Assembly: GCA_049296795.1 (NCBI GenBank)
Contig: JBAQTC010000009.1
Location: 1 to 64,000, forward strand
Reading direction: 5' to 3'
From: CAXNKH01 sp049296795
Lineage (GTDB): Bacteria; Pseudomonadota; Gammaproteobacteria; Burkholderiales; Burkholderiaceae_C
DNA length: 64,000 bases
Position numbers and translations under genes: made by a program. Shown one piece after another: positions 50,060 to 59,322 of this stretch. The number at the start of each line of letters is the position of its first letter. Position 1 is the stretch's first letter. The notes beneath the pieces were generated by a model. It saw nothing but the letters and a program-made list of their open reading frames with translations. It had not been told where the DNA came from and ran no database searches.

Positions 50060-51142
50060 CTAGTTCCTACTCGCCGTAATTTGGCATTGGCTGCACATTT
50101 GCATTGCCAGCTGATGCAAAGCCTGCCAACCGTTGCCCGGCCAGTCCGCTTGCTTGAGGCCCTTGACGATGCCATCGACCAAATGGGCGGATTGCAGCAA
50201 CTGCGCCAGCACCAGCGTTGACAACTTGGGCAGAACCCTCTCATACAGCCGCTCTTTGGCACCCCAAATCCGCTGCTCACGCAAGGCCATGGGCAAGGGT
50301 CGACCGGCCTGGATCGCGGCTTTAACCCGGTTCAGCGACCGAATGTCTTCACTCAAGGTGTAGTGCACCAACACTTCGGACTCACCCTCGGCCTGCAAGC
50401 CGTCGAGCATGCGCTGAACTCTGGCACTTTGCCCCCCCAGCACCGCCTCTGACAATTTAAACACGTCATAGCGCGCCACGTTGAGCACCGCACCCTCCAC
50501 CTGATTAAAACTCAACGCGTTCTGAGTCGCGTCGCTCCCGACTGGGAACAACAACGCCAGCTTCTGGATTTCTTGATGGGCAGCTAGCAAATTGCCTTCG
50601 ACCCGGTCAGCAAAAAACTGCAGGGTGCGCTGCCCAGTTTCACCGGCTGCCACCCGCTGGCCTTGCAACGCCAGCCGTTGTGCAATCCATTGCGGCAGCG
50701 CACTGCGCTCGATCGAATCGAGCTGGATCGTCATGCCAAAACTCTCCAGCGCAGAGAACCAGGCGGTTGATTTGCTCACCTTATCCAGCCGCGGCAACAG
50801 CACCAGCGTGACCATATCCTCGCTGCCCTGGGCTTGCTCGGCGATCTGTTGCAGCGTCACGCCACCTTCCTTACCCGGTTTTCCTGAGGGGATGCGCAAC
50901 TCCAGCAACTGCTTGTCGGCAAACAAGCTCATCGAGCCGCCGTCGGCCAGCACTTCGCCCCAATCAAAATGAGCGCCAGCGACAGTATGAACCTTGCGCT
51001 CGGTAAAGCCCCGGTCCCTGGCCGCAGCGCGGATCGCATCCGCCGCCTCCTGGATTAGCAAAGGCTCGTCCCCGTGCAAGACATAGAGCGGCTTGAGGTC
51101 CGCCGCCAAGTGGTGTTGAAGTCGAGACGGGGCCAGCTGCAT
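50060..51142 (-). CDS. holA: DNA polymerase III delta subunit
   Basis: Clamp-loader delta chain. The 360-residue product has the AAA+ -like N-domain with YVLHGDEPLLIQEAADAIR, the clamp-interacting MSLFADKQLLELRIPSGKPGKEG region, and a C-terminal helical domain, with no functional Walker A, as expected of delta. The leuS-lptE-holA order is conserved in proteobacteria; here the aminotransferase fusion sits between lptE and holA, 10 bases upstream of this gene. Confidence 0.95.
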   Translation of the reverse strand: MQLAPSRLQHHLAADLKPLYVLHGDEPLLIQEAADAIRAAARDRGFTERKVHTVAGAHFDWGEVLADGGSMSLFADKQLLELRIPSGKPGKEGGVTLQQIAEQAQGSEDMVTLVLLPRLDKVSKSTAWFSALESFGMTIQLDSIERSALPQWIAQRLALQGQRVAAGETGQRTLQFFADRVEGNLLAAHQEIQKLALLFPVGSDATQNALSFNQVEGAVLNVARYDVFKLSEAVLGGQSARVQRMLDGLQAEGESEVLVHYTLSEDIRSLNRVKAAIQAGRPLPMALREQRIWGAKERLYERVLPKLSTLVLAQLLQSAHLVDGIVKGLKQADWPGNGWQALHQLAMQMCSQCQITASRN

Positions 51143-51152
51143 GGCCAGCAGT

Positions 51153-53336
51153 TTAAGGGATGGGCGGGTCTTGGCTGCGCTGATCGAGCCGCAACGTCAG
51201 GCAGTAAGCCCCGCCGCCCGACAGATTGAACGACGCCAAATTCACCTGATGGATGCGGTAACCGCGCTCTAACAGGCGCTGGCGGGTGGTCGCACTGCAA
51301 TAGCCCATGACCAGATCACGCCCCAGGCTAAAGGAGTTGACACCCAAATTCAGCGCCTCCTCGCGCTCTGCTGCAATCAGTTGATCGCCCAGCAAGCACT
51401 GCAGCTGGGCGCAACCCGCGGCGCTGAACGCCGGTGGGAAATACAGGACCTCGCCTCCGGCCAGCAGACAAAAGCACGTATCCAAATGGTAAAAGCTGGG
51501 GTCGACCAATTCCAGAGAAAAGGTGGGAAGTCCCCACACGCGCTGCACGGTATCTCGGGCTTGCAGGCTCGAGCGCTGGCCGTAGCCCATCCAGATCATG
51601 CCGCGACCAGCATCAACAATGGCGTCCCCCGCCCCTTCAAAAAACACCCCTTCCGGTGTTTGCTCCAAAGATTCAACCAGTCCCTGCTTGCGCAAAGACT
51701 CGAACAATTCCCGGCCCGGGGCCTGCTCCAAAGCGCGCTCAGGATTCAGAAAACGCGCCAACAAGACTTTGCCATCGAGTACCAAGGCGCTGTTGGCGGT
51801 AAAAACCAGGTCGGGCAAACCAGGCTGAGCCGGCTGCACCACGACCTGTGCGCCCAGTTTCTCGTAGCAGGTTTTCAGCTCGGCCCACGAGCTGCGGGCC
51901 TCTTGCTGCAAACGCAGGGCATCGCCCGCCCAGCGCGCCGGATCCATCCAAGGGTTGATGCTGTAACTCACTTCAAAGAAATCCGGCGGACTCATCAAGA
52001 GGCAAGGCGCTGGTCTGGTTTTACCCTGATCCGACGCAGTCACGCGCAACGGTGCGCCGCTCAATAGCTGGGACGTCGTTACAGTTGCGCCCGTAGTAGT
52101 TGGCCCTCTGATGTCCAACAACACCTGTTCAAAGGCGGCAACCGCTTGATCAATTTGCTCACGGCTGACGGTCAGCGGTGGTGCGAAGCGAATCACTGTT
52201 TCGTGGGTTTCCTTGGACAACACGCCGCGCAAAGCCATCCGTTCGACCACCTCGCGCGCATTGGTAAACACCGGGTCAACTTCCACCCCCACCCACAAGC
52301 CGCGTCCGCGCACGGCACGCAACAAGGGGCGGGTTCGATCGCCGACCTCGGTCAGTCGCCCTAACAAATACCGACCCAACACGGCACTGCGGGCGACCAA
52401 TTGTTCGTCCTCCATCACCTTGAGCGCCTCCAAGCCCACCGCGGCAGCCAGCGCATTGCCGCCGAAAGTCGAGCCATGGCTGCCAGGAGTGAACAAGTCC
52501 ATCACCGCGCGATCGGCCAAAAAAGCGCTGACCGGCAACAAACCACCGCCCAGGGCTTTACCCAAAATCAAACCGTCTGGACGAATACCTTCATGCTCGA
52601 ACGCAAACCAGCGACCGGTACGGCCCAGGCCAGCTTGCACTTCGTCAATGATCAGCAACATATTGTTCTGGCTGCACCAATCGCGCAACTCGGCAAAGAA
52701 GCCCGCTGGCGGCAGTACCACCCCCGCCTCACCTTGAATCGGCTCCACCAACACGGCACAGCTGTTGCTTGACGTGGCAGCGCGCACACTGGCCATCTCT
52801 CCAAAGTCAAAAAATGAAAAGCCGGGCGTGAACGGGCCAAAATCGTGGCGATAACTGGCTTCACTCGAGGCACTGATGACGGTGGTGGTGCGACCATGAA
52901 AATTGCCGCGTGCCACCAGAATTTGAGCCTGGCCGTCGGCCACCCCCTTGACCTGATAGCCCCAACGACGCACCGCTTTGATCGCGGTCTCCACCGCTTC
53001 GGCCCCTGTGTTCATGGGCAAAGCCCGCTCGAATCCGGCGCGCTGACACAACGCCGCCAGAAACGGCCCCAAGGTGGTGCTGTGGTACGCCCTTGACGTG
53101 ATGGCAACGCGCTCGAGTTGTCGCTGCGCTGCCGCCACCAAGCGGGGATGCAAATGGCCGTGGCTGACAGCCGAGTAAGCCCCCATCATGTCAAGGTACT
53201 GCCGACCTTCGACATCCCAAATCAGGCAATCTTTGGCATGATCGACGACAACTGGCAGCGGATGGTAATTCGGTGCGCAGTAAAGCGCCTCGGACTGGAC
53301 CAAGTCCCGGGAGGTTGCTGCTTTTTTAGCGTCCAT
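51153..53336 (-). CDS. Fusion: ornithine-aminotransferase-like domain plus guanidine-modifying (DDAH/arginine-dihydrolase-like) domain
   Basis: A 727-residue two-domain protein. Residues 1-410 form a class III PLP aminotransferase close to ornithine delta-aminotransferase: NTGAEAVETAIKAVRRW, IIDEVQAGLGRTG (Asp231), PLP Lys260 in LILGKALGGG, GSHGSTFGGN. A ~30-residue linker (410-440) follows. Residues 445-720 are a guanidino-group-modifying (COG1834/DDAH-like) domain: LLMSPPDFFEVSYSINPWM, LVFTANSALV, FFEGAGDA (Glu567, Asp571), FYHLDTCF (His617) and GGGAYCLTL with nucleophile Cys712. Both active sites look intact. Read together it could turn arginine into ornithine (or citrulline) plus ammonia, then ornithine into glutamate semialdehyde. 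The ATG at 53336 is preferred over a GTG at 53339 because AAGGGG lies five bases before it. It lies between lptE and holA. Confidence 0.9.
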   Translation of the reverse strand: MDAKKAATSRDLVQSEALYCAPNYHPLPVVVDHAKDCLIWDVEGRQYLDMMGAYSAVSHGHLHPRLVAAAQRQLERVAITSRAYHSTTLGPFLAALCQRAGFERALPMNTGAEAVETAIKAVRRWGYQVKGVADGQAQILVARGNFHGRTTTVISASSEASYRHDFGPFTPGFSFFDFGEMASVRAATSSNSCAVLVEPIQGEAGVVLPPAGFFAELRDWCSQNNMLLIIDEVQAGLGRTGRWFAFEHEGIRPDGLILGKALGGGLLPVSAFLADRAVMDLFTPGSHGSTFGGNALAAAVGLEALKVMEDEQLVARSAVLGRYLLGRLTEVGDRTRPLLRAVRGRGLWVGVEVDPVFTNAREVVERMALRGVLSKETHETVIRFAPPLTVSREQIDQAVAAFEQVLLDIRGPTTTGATVTTSQLLSGAPLRVTASDQGKTRPAPCLLMSPPDFFEVSYSINPWMDPARWAGDALRLQQEARSSWAELKTCYEKLGAQVVVQPAQPGLPDLVFTANSALVLDGKVLLARFLNPERALEQAPGRELFESLRKQGLVESLEQTPEGVFFEGAGDAIVDAGRGMIWMGYGQRSSLQARDTVQRVWGLPTFSLELVDPSFYHLDTCFCLLAGGEVLYFPPAFSAAGCAQLQCLLGDQLIAAEREEALNLGVNSFSLGRDLVMGYCSATTRQRLLERGYRIHQVNLASFNLSGGGAYCLTLRLDQRSQDPPIP

Positions 53337-53399
53337 CACTGCCCCTTGATACAGCCACTATACGCCGGCAAGGCCAGACTTAAAGTGGGAATCGGGCGC

Positions 53400-53900
53400 T
53401 TACAAGGACTTCACAGCGGCCAGGCGACGCAACAACTGTTGCACGAGGTCGCTTTGCATATCGCGGTATAGCATGGCCTCTTCGGCATCCTTGGCCAACA
53501 CGGCCGATTCGCTGAAACTGCTGTCGCGTTGTTGCGAAATTTCGGTGACAGGAATCAAGTCTTTGCCCTGGGGGGTGCGCAATTGGAATTTCAGATGAGT
53601 CCGCAATTGAAATTCACGCACTTGACCTGCCGCCGTGGTGCCTACCACCACCTTGACGCGCCGCTCTTCGAGTACCTGCAACACCGCATCGGCCTTGCTC
53701 GGATCGGCACCACTGTCGAGCACCTGCACGCCCGATCCAAAAGAACGACGCAACTCAAGCGCCACTCCGGCCCCGGGACTGGGTAAAACCGCAATGGTCT
53801 TAAAAGCATAGTCGTACGGCCGGCGCAACCTGAAACCACAAGCCGACAAGCCGCCGACCAAGCTCGCCAAAACCATCCAACTGACGCTGCGCCGGTTCAT
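53400..53900 (-). CDS. lptE: LPS assembly lipoprotein LptE
   Basis: Outer-membrane lipoprotein that plugs the LptD barrel and aids LPS insertion. The 166-residue product has a signal peptide with lipobox LSAC (Cys21; RRSVSWMVLASLVGGLSAC), then GFRLRRPYDYAFKTIAVL, a typical LptE start. The remainder is beta-rich. It lies four bases downstream of leuS; in this window it is followed by the aminotransferase fusion instead of directly by holA. Confidence 0.93.
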   Translation of the reverse strand: MNRRSVSWMVLASLVGGLSACGFRLRRPYDYAFKTIAVLPSPGAGVALELRRSFGSGVQVLDSGADPSKADAVLQVLEERRVKVVVGTTAAGQVREFQLRTHLKFQLRTPQGKDLIPVTEISQQRDSSFSESAVLAKDAEEAMLYRDMQSDLVQQLLRRLAAVKSL

Positions 53901-53904
53901 GGCC

Positions 53905-56709
53905 TCAAAGCACCACGTTAACCAGTCGGCCGGGCACCAAAATCACTTTCTTGGGTGCTGCACCCTGAGCCTGTTTCAGAAAAGCTTCGCTGTTGAGGGC
54001 CGCTTGCTCAATCGTCTTTCGGTCTGCCGTCGCACTGACCACAACAGTGCCGCGTAGCTTGCCATTGATCTGCAGCATCAATTCAATTTCATCTTGTTGC
54101 AAGGCCGCTTCATCGACCAGCGGCCAAGGCGCATCAAGCAACTCACCGAGCACTTGGGCATAACCCAGCTCACTCCACAGTACCTGCGTCAGGTGCGGAG
54201 TGGCGGGATACAAACAACGCAGCAAAATGCCAAAACCCTCAATCACGCTGATTTCGGCTGCAGCAATCGCATCTTTCTCTGCGCCAGCGTCAGGCCACTT
54301 GAAATCCTCCAAGGCATTGAGCAACTTCATGGCACCAGAGACCACGGTGTTGTATTGCATGCGCTGGTAATCGTAATCCACTTGTTTCAGAACACCATGG
54401 ATTTCCAGTCGCAAAACCTGGGCTGCCTTGGTCAGCAACAACTCCTTATGCCCATCGTCGGCACGACGACCCTTGGCCAGCGCGACTGATTTCCCGTCTG
54501 AACTGAAAGTCAAATCCTTAAGGAGCGTGGAGATTTGAACCCGGGCATCCAGGCTTGGCCCAAGCGAACCAGCGAGCTTGGCGCCAAAACCCCAGACCCG
54601 ACGTAAAAAACGGTAAGAACCCTCAACCGAGGCCTCGTTCCACTCCAAAGTTGCCTCTGGTGGTGCGGTGAACATGGTGTAGAGCCGCGCCGTGTCGGCC
54701 CCGTATTTTTCAATCAGGTCTTGTGGGTCGACCCCATTGTTCTTGCTTTTGCTCATGGTGCCTACGCCTTCGTAGTTCACTTCGGTGCCCGCGGGCAACA
54801 AGCCCTTGGCTTGTTTCAACTTGGCGCCTATGACTTTGCCGCCCGCATCGTGGACATCTTCCACTTCATTCGGCCAGAAGTAGTCGATGGCGCCCTTCTC
54901 GTTCTTGCGTGAGTAAATGTGATTGAGCACCATGCCCTGGGTCAGTAAGCGCGTAAACGGCTCACCCACCTGAACCAGGCCCTCCGGTTCGGCTGACCCG
55001 GCTTGTGGCAACCCGATATCGCGCATCACTTTGGTCCAGAATCGTGCATACAGCAGGTGCAAAATAGCGTGCTCTATGCCGCCGATGTACTGGTCCATCG
55101 GCATCCAGTAATTGGCGCCCTCGGCCACCATTCGCTCGTCGTTCTTCGGGTCGCAATAGCGCATGTAGTACCAAGACGAATCGACGAACGTGTCCATGGT
55201 GTCGGTCTCACGTCGCGCTGGTTTCCCGCACACCGGGCAAGTCACACCCGCATGGAAACCCTCATGCTTGAGCAGAGGATTGCCCGAACCATCAGGCACG
55301 CAATCTTGCGGCAAGATCACGGGCAGGTCTTGCTCGGGCACGGGCACCGGGCCGTGTTCTGCGCAATGAATGATGGGGATAGGCGTCCCCCAATAGCGCT
55401 GACGACTGATGCCCCAATCACGCAAGCGCCACGTAATTTTTTTCTCACCCAAACCCAGCATGCCCAGGTGATGACTCACTGCGTTCACGGCATCCTGATA
55501 GGACAAACCACTGAACGTGTCCGAGTTGACTGTGACGCCGCGTTGTTTGTCGCCGTACCAATCCTGCCATCGCTTGTAGTCATATTCCAGACCATCAATC
55601 AACACCACTTCGATGATGGGCAAACCATATTTTTTGGCAAACAAGAAATCACGTTCGTCATGGGCCGGAACGCCCATGACAGCACCGTCGCCATAGCCCA
55701 TCAGCACATAGTTGCCAACCCAAACTTCAATGGCTTGGCCTGACAAAGGGTGACGAACGAACAGGCCGGTGGCCATGCCGGTTTTTTCTCGCAACGCCAA
55801 CTCCGCCTCGGTCGTCCCGCCTTTTTTACATTCTTCAATGAAGGCTGCCAGTTCGGGATTGGCCAGGGCAGCGTGACTGGCCAGCGGGTGCTCAGGTGCC
55901 ACCGCGCAGAAAGTCACACCCATGATGGTGTCAGCCCGGGTGGTAAACACGTACATGCGCCCGTCGTCGATCAGCTTGCCCTTGCTGTCGCAAATGGTGT
56001 GGGTGAATGCGAAGCGCACACCCTCGCTCTTGCCTATCCAGTTTTCCTGCATCAGCTTGACACGCTCAGGCCAGCCCGGCAGACCGTTCTTTACCTGCTC
56101 CAGCAATTCTTCGGCGTAATCGCTGATCTTGAGGTAGTAGCCGGGGATCTCCCGTTTCTCCACCGTCGCGCCCGTGCGCCAACCCTTGCCATCGATCACC
56201 TGTTCGTTGGCCAGAACCGTTTGGTCTTCCGGATCCCAGTTGACGACTTGGGTCTTGCGGTAGGCAATGCCCTTGTCCAGCATTTTGAGGAATAACCACT
56301 GGTTCCATTTGTAATAGCTGGGGTCACAGGTGGCGACTTCACGGCTCCAGTCAATGGCCAACCCCATGGCCTGCATCTGCTTTTTCATGTAAGCGATGTT
56401 GTCAAAGGTCCACTTGGCTGGCGGCACCCCGTTTTTCAATGCGGCATTTTCCGCCGGCAGGCCAAAAGCATCCCAACCCATGGGCATCAAAACGTTAAAG
56501 CCTTTCATCCGCAGCTGGCGCGTAAGCATGTCGTTGATGGTGTAGTTGCGGACATGGCCCATGTGCAGCTTGCCGCTGGGATAGGGCAGCATGGAGCAGG
56601 CGTAGAACTTCTTCTTGGAGGCGTCCTCGACCACCCGGTAAGCGTCACGGGAAGTCCAGTGACTCTGGGCGGCTTGCTCGACTTCGAGGGGATTGTATTT
56701 TTCTTGCAT
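53905..56709 (-). CDS. leuS: Leucyl-tRNA synthetase
   Basis: Class I synthetase with a CP1 editing domain. HIGH-type motif HMGH in SGKLHMGHVRNYTIND, editing region TRADTIMGVTF, and KMSKS as TMSKSKNNGVDP, all intact. At 934 residues it is longer than the E. coli enzyme (about 860); part of the excess is a stretch after KLAGSLGP (TLLKDLTFSSDGKSVALAKG, GRRADDGHKELL) in the C-terminal part. Starts 45 bases downstream of exbD. Confidence 0.98.
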   Translation of the reverse strand: MQEKYNPLEVEQAAQSHWTSRDAYRVVEDASKKKFYACSMLPYPSGKLHMGHVRNYTINDMLTRQLRMKGFNVLMPMGWDAFGLPAENAALKNGVPPAKWTFDNIAYMKKQMQAMGLAIDWSREVATCDPSYYKWNQWLFLKMLDKGIAYRKTQVVNWDPEDQTVLANEQVIDGKGWRTGATVEKREIPGYYLKISDYAEELLEQVKNGLPGWPERVKLMQENWIGKSEGVRFAFTHTICDSKGKLIDDGRMYVFTTRADTIMGVTFCAVAPEHPLASHAALANPELAAFIEECKKGGTTEAELALREKTGMATGLFVRHPLSGQAIEVWVGNYVLMGYGDGAVMGVPAHDERDFLFAKKYGLPIIEVVLIDGLEYDYKRWQDWYGDKQRGVTVNSDTFSGLSYQDAVNAVSHHLGMLGLGEKKITWRLRDWGISRQRYWGTPIPIIHCAEHGPVPVPEQDLPVILPQDCVPDGSGNPLLKHEGFHAGVTCPVCGKPARRETDTMDTFVDSSWYYMRYCDPKNDERMVAEGANYWMPMDQYIGGIEHAILHLLYARFWTKVMRDIGLPQAGSAEPEGLVQVGEPFTRLLTQGMVLNHIYSRKNEKGAIDYFWPNEVEDVHDAGGKVIGAKLKQAKGLLPAGTEVNYEGVGTMSKSKNNGVDPQDLIEKYGADTARLYTMFTAPPEATLEWNEASVEGSYRFLRRVWGFGAKLAGSLGPSLDARVQISTLLKDLTFSSDGKSVALAKGRRADDGHKELLLTKAAQVLRLEIHGVLKQVDYDYQRMQYNTVVSGAMKLLNALEDFKWPDAGAEKDAIAAAEISVIEGFGILLRCLYPATPHLTQVLWSELGYAQVLGELLDAPWPLVDEAALQQDEIELMLQINGKLRGTVVVSATADRKTIEQAALNSEAFLKQAQGAAPKKVILVPGRLVNVVL

Positions 56710-56754
56710 GGCGAAATCAGGTGCGGCAGGGGCGAGTAACGCGGGATGTTGATT

Positions 56755-57189
56755 TTAGGGTTTGTCGCTTGCAGTCTGTCCGGGCTCGGTCACAAAACCA
56801 ATTCGGTTTAATCCTGCGGCCCGAGCCCAACCCATGACATTGAGCACCCGACCATAAGGTACAGCGGTATCAGCCCGGATCTGGACTTCTGTTTGCACAT
56901 CGTGTGCAGCAGCCGCTTGTAACAGCGGACGCAAAGCCTCGGGCGTGATGGGCCGGTCATCCAGAAAGATCTGCCCGCTGGCATCAACCACCAACGACAC
57001 TGGAGCAACGGCCGCATCCGGTTGGGCGCCTTCGGCCTGCGGCAGGTTCAAACGGATGGTACTGCTCAACAACGGAGCCGTCAGGATGAAAATAACCACC
57101 AGCACCAGCATCACATCGACCAGCGGTGTCATATTGATGTCGCTCATCGGTGGGGTGCCGGTCTGGCGTTCGAGACGACCAAAAGACAT
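56755..57189 (-). CDS. exbD: ExbD/TolR family biopolymer transport protein
   Basis: A 144-residue inner-membrane protein with one N-terminal membrane helix carrying the critical Asp in INMTPLVDVMLVLVVIFI, followed by a periplasmic domain. It works with the ExbB/TolQ-type partner upstream (18-base gap) as a proton-driven stator for TonB or Tol. No tonB or tolA gene is near, so Exb versus Tol use is not decidable here. The N-terminal SFGRLERQ extension is normal for the family. Confidence 0.93.
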   Translation of the reverse strand: MSFGRLERQTGTPPMSDINMTPLVDVMLVLVVIFILTAPLLSSTIRLNLPQAEGAQPDAAVAPVSLVVDASGQIFLDDRPITPEALRPLLQAAAAHDVQTEVQIRADTAVPYGRVLNVMGWARAAGLNRIGFVTEPGQTASDKP

Positions 57190-57207
57190 CTGGATTGCTG
57201 CTCGAGT

Positions 57208-57891
57208 TTAGGGGCGCGCAATCACCGCCGCAGACGGCATTGGGCCAGGGGTGTCCACGGTCGCAAACAGATCTCGCAGATCCCGGGCAAAGCCTTCCAG
57301 CAGGCTCTCGATGCGAACAATTTGGCGACCCAACACATTGAAGGCCAACACCGCCGGAATGGCAACGACCAAGCCGGCTGCCGTCATGATCAAGGCTTCG
57401 CCCACTGGACCGGAAATTTTGTCAATGCTGATTTGTCCGGCGCCAGCTATGGCTATCAGCGCGTGATAAATGCCCCACACGGTACCCAGCAGGCCGACAA
57501 AGGGGGCGGTCGAGCCGACGGTCGCCAACAAAACCTGTCCGAACTGGAGTTTGTTCAAAACCAGGTGTAACGCTTCGCGCAAACCCCGGGTCAATTGATG
57601 GGAGCGCTCGCCGGCTGCGGCCAACGTTCCTTTGGTTTCCTGCTTGATGGCCGACAACAAAGGCAGGACCATGGCTTCACGATCAAACGCCAACAGCTTC
57701 TGCTGGGCCTGATCCACCGACTCCGACTGCCAGAAAGCCGCCGTACAGCGCGCCACATCCGAAGTTACCCGGTGTAACAACCAGCTTTTCCAGACAATCA
57801 CAACCCAGCTCGCCACCGACATGGCAAGCAAAACCAGCGTCACCAGCTTGCTGATGCCGTCGGCCTGGGCCCATATCCCGGGAAACATCAT
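57208..57891 (-). CDS. exbB: MotA/TolQ/ExbB proton channel family protein
   Basis: A 227-residue membrane protein with three helices. The large cytoplasmic loop and channel helices contain ATVGSTAPFVGLLGTVWGIYHALIAI and GEALIMTAAGLVVAIPAVLAFNVL, the ExbB/TolQ signature. Partner of exbD. The ATG overlaps the dapB stop (ATGA). Confidence 0.93.
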   Translation of the reverse strand: MMFPGIWAQADGISKLVTLVLLAMSVASWVVIVWKSWLLHRVTSDVARCTAAFWQSESVDQAQQKLLAFDREAMVLPLLSAIKQETKGTLAAAGERSHQLTRGLREALHLVLNKLQFGQVLLATVGSTAPFVGLLGTVWGIYHALIAIAGAGQISIDKISGPVGEALIMTAAGLVVAIPAVLAFNVLGRQIVRIESLLEGFARDLRDLFATVDTPGPMPSAAVIARP

Positions 57892-58697
57892 TTCAGATCG
57901 AGCACATCGAACATGTTGAACAAACCGACCTTTTTGTCAGCCAGAAAACGTACCGCCCGCAAGCTGCCCTGGGCATAGGTAAGCCTGCTGGCCGATTTGT
58001 GGCTGATTTCGATGCGCTCACCGGTACCCGCGAACAGCACGGTGTGGTCCCCCACAATGTCACCGCCACGAATCGTGGCAAAACCAATGCTTGATGGGTC
58101 ACGCTCGCCCGTGACACCTTCGCGCGCATAAACAGCGCAGCTTTTCAAATCCCGGCCCAGGGCATCAGCAATCACCTCGCCCATCTTGAGCGCCGTTCCT
58201 GAAGGGGCATCAACTTTGTGGCGATGATGCGCCTCAATGATCTCGATGTCATAGCCGGTAGACAAGGCTTTAGCGGCCATTTCCAGCAATTTGAATGTGA
58301 CGTTCATGCCCACACTCATGTTCGGGGCCATCATGATCGCAATGTCCTTGGCGGCGGCAGCGATATCGGCTTTCTGGGCATCACTGAAGCCGGTGGTTCC
58401 AATCACCATATTCACGCCGAGCTGACGGCAAACCTTTAAATGCGCCAATGTGCCTTCCGGGCGGGTGAAATCAATCAGAATGCGGGATTTTTTAAGCCCC
58501 TCGTTCAGGTCGGCGGTGATCGCGACGCCACTGGCATGACCCAAAAACGCAGTCGCATCATTGCCGATCAAGGGGCTGGCCGGAACTTCCAATGCGCCAG
58601 TCAATTGGCAATCGTCAGCCTGCGTAACGGCTTCGATCAGCATCCGACCCATCCTGCCGGAAGAACCCGCAATTGCAACGTTGATGGGAGTAGTCAT
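57888..58697 (-). CDS. dapB: 4-hydroxy-tetrahydrodipicolinate reductase
   Basis: NAD(P)H-dependent reductase of lysine/diaminopimelate synthesis. The 269-residue product has the Rossmann start VAIAGSSGRMGRML, IDFTRPEGTLAHL, IGTTGFSDAQK, the catalytic stretch EIIEAHHRHKVDAPSGTALKMGE and a family-typical C-terminus. Note that the true DapA is not the window's DapA-family gene at 10831. It follows bamE by 19 bases and overlaps exbB. Confidence 0.97.
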   Translation of the reverse strand: MTTPINVAIAGSSGRMGRMLIEAVTQADDCQLTGALEVPASPLIGNDATAFLGHASGVAITADLNEGLKKSRILIDFTRPEGTLAHLKVCRQLGVNMVIGTTGFSDAQKADIAAAAKDIAIMMAPNMSVGMNVTFKLLEMAAKALSTGYDIEIIEAHHRHKVDAPSGTALKMGEVIADALGRDLKSCAVYAREGVTGERDPSSIGFATIRGGDIVGDHTVLFAGTGERIEISHKSASRLTYAQGSLRAVRFLADKKVGLFNMFDVLDLK

Positions 58698-58716
58698 GGT
58701 GTGGTTTAAAAAATAA

Positions 58717-59238
58717 TCAACGCCCCGCCGGCTCCAGCGGGGGGTAGGAGGTTGGCGCGGAGGGTAGGGGTGTTGACGCTGCTTTGGCCGAAGGCAGCGG
58801 GAAATTTTTCAGGCTTTCTTCAGTCGCCTGCAGTGGCGGCACTTTACCCAACTTGCGCCCAGAATCCAGGCTGGCCACAAACTCCACTTCGCTCGGAAGC
58901 TCATCGGCAACAACGCGTTCGAGTACATCAGCTTTAAAAAAAATCGTGACCCGTCGCTCTTGTGGGGCCACTCCCTGGCGTCGAATGGTGAACACATAGT
59001 CCCATCGGTCCCCATGGAAAACACTGGCCAGCAAGGGCGTACCCAGAATGCTGCGAACCTGCAAGCGGTTCATTCCCAGCACCAAGGCGGCGGCTTGCTC
59101 TTTGGATACAAAATTGCCCTGGACAATGTCCATCTTGTAGGGCGTCACAGCAGAAGTCCAACTCTGGCAGGCGACCAGCGTCAAACTCGAGGCAATCAGC
59201 AGGCTCCAACGGACAAGACGGAGATAGGGAGCAGTCAT
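58717..59238 (-). CDS. bamE: Outer-membrane protein assembly factor BamE
   Basis: A 173-residue lipoprotein of the BAM complex. Signal peptide with lipobox LVAC (Cys24; LRLVRWSLLIASSLTLVAC), then the SmpA/OmlA domain with QGNFVSKEQAAALVLGMNRLQVRSILGTPLL and a Pro/Ser-rich tail. It lies divergent to fur with an 84-base gap between starts, a conserved neighbourhood, and begins the long minus-strand run down to gshB. Confidence 0.95.
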   Translation of the reverse strand: MTAPYLRLVRWSLLIASSLTLVACQSWTSAVTPYKMDIVQGNFVSKEQAAALVLGMNRLQVRSILGTPLLASVFHGDRWDYVFTIRRQGVAPQERRVTIFFKADVLERVVADELPSEVEFVASLDSGRKLGKVPPLQATEESLKNFPLPSAKAASTPLPSAPTSYPPLEPAGR

Positions 59239-59322
59239 GGTTTCAGATGTGACGATATGATCGGCTCATTGTAGCGGCACGGCCGCCCCCGGACAGCTGA
59301 CATCAGCCTAGGAAAGACCGCC

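Noticed and set aside
55003..55743. 246-codon plus-strand frame opposite leuS
   Set aside because: Shadow of leuS; no motifs and no start signal.
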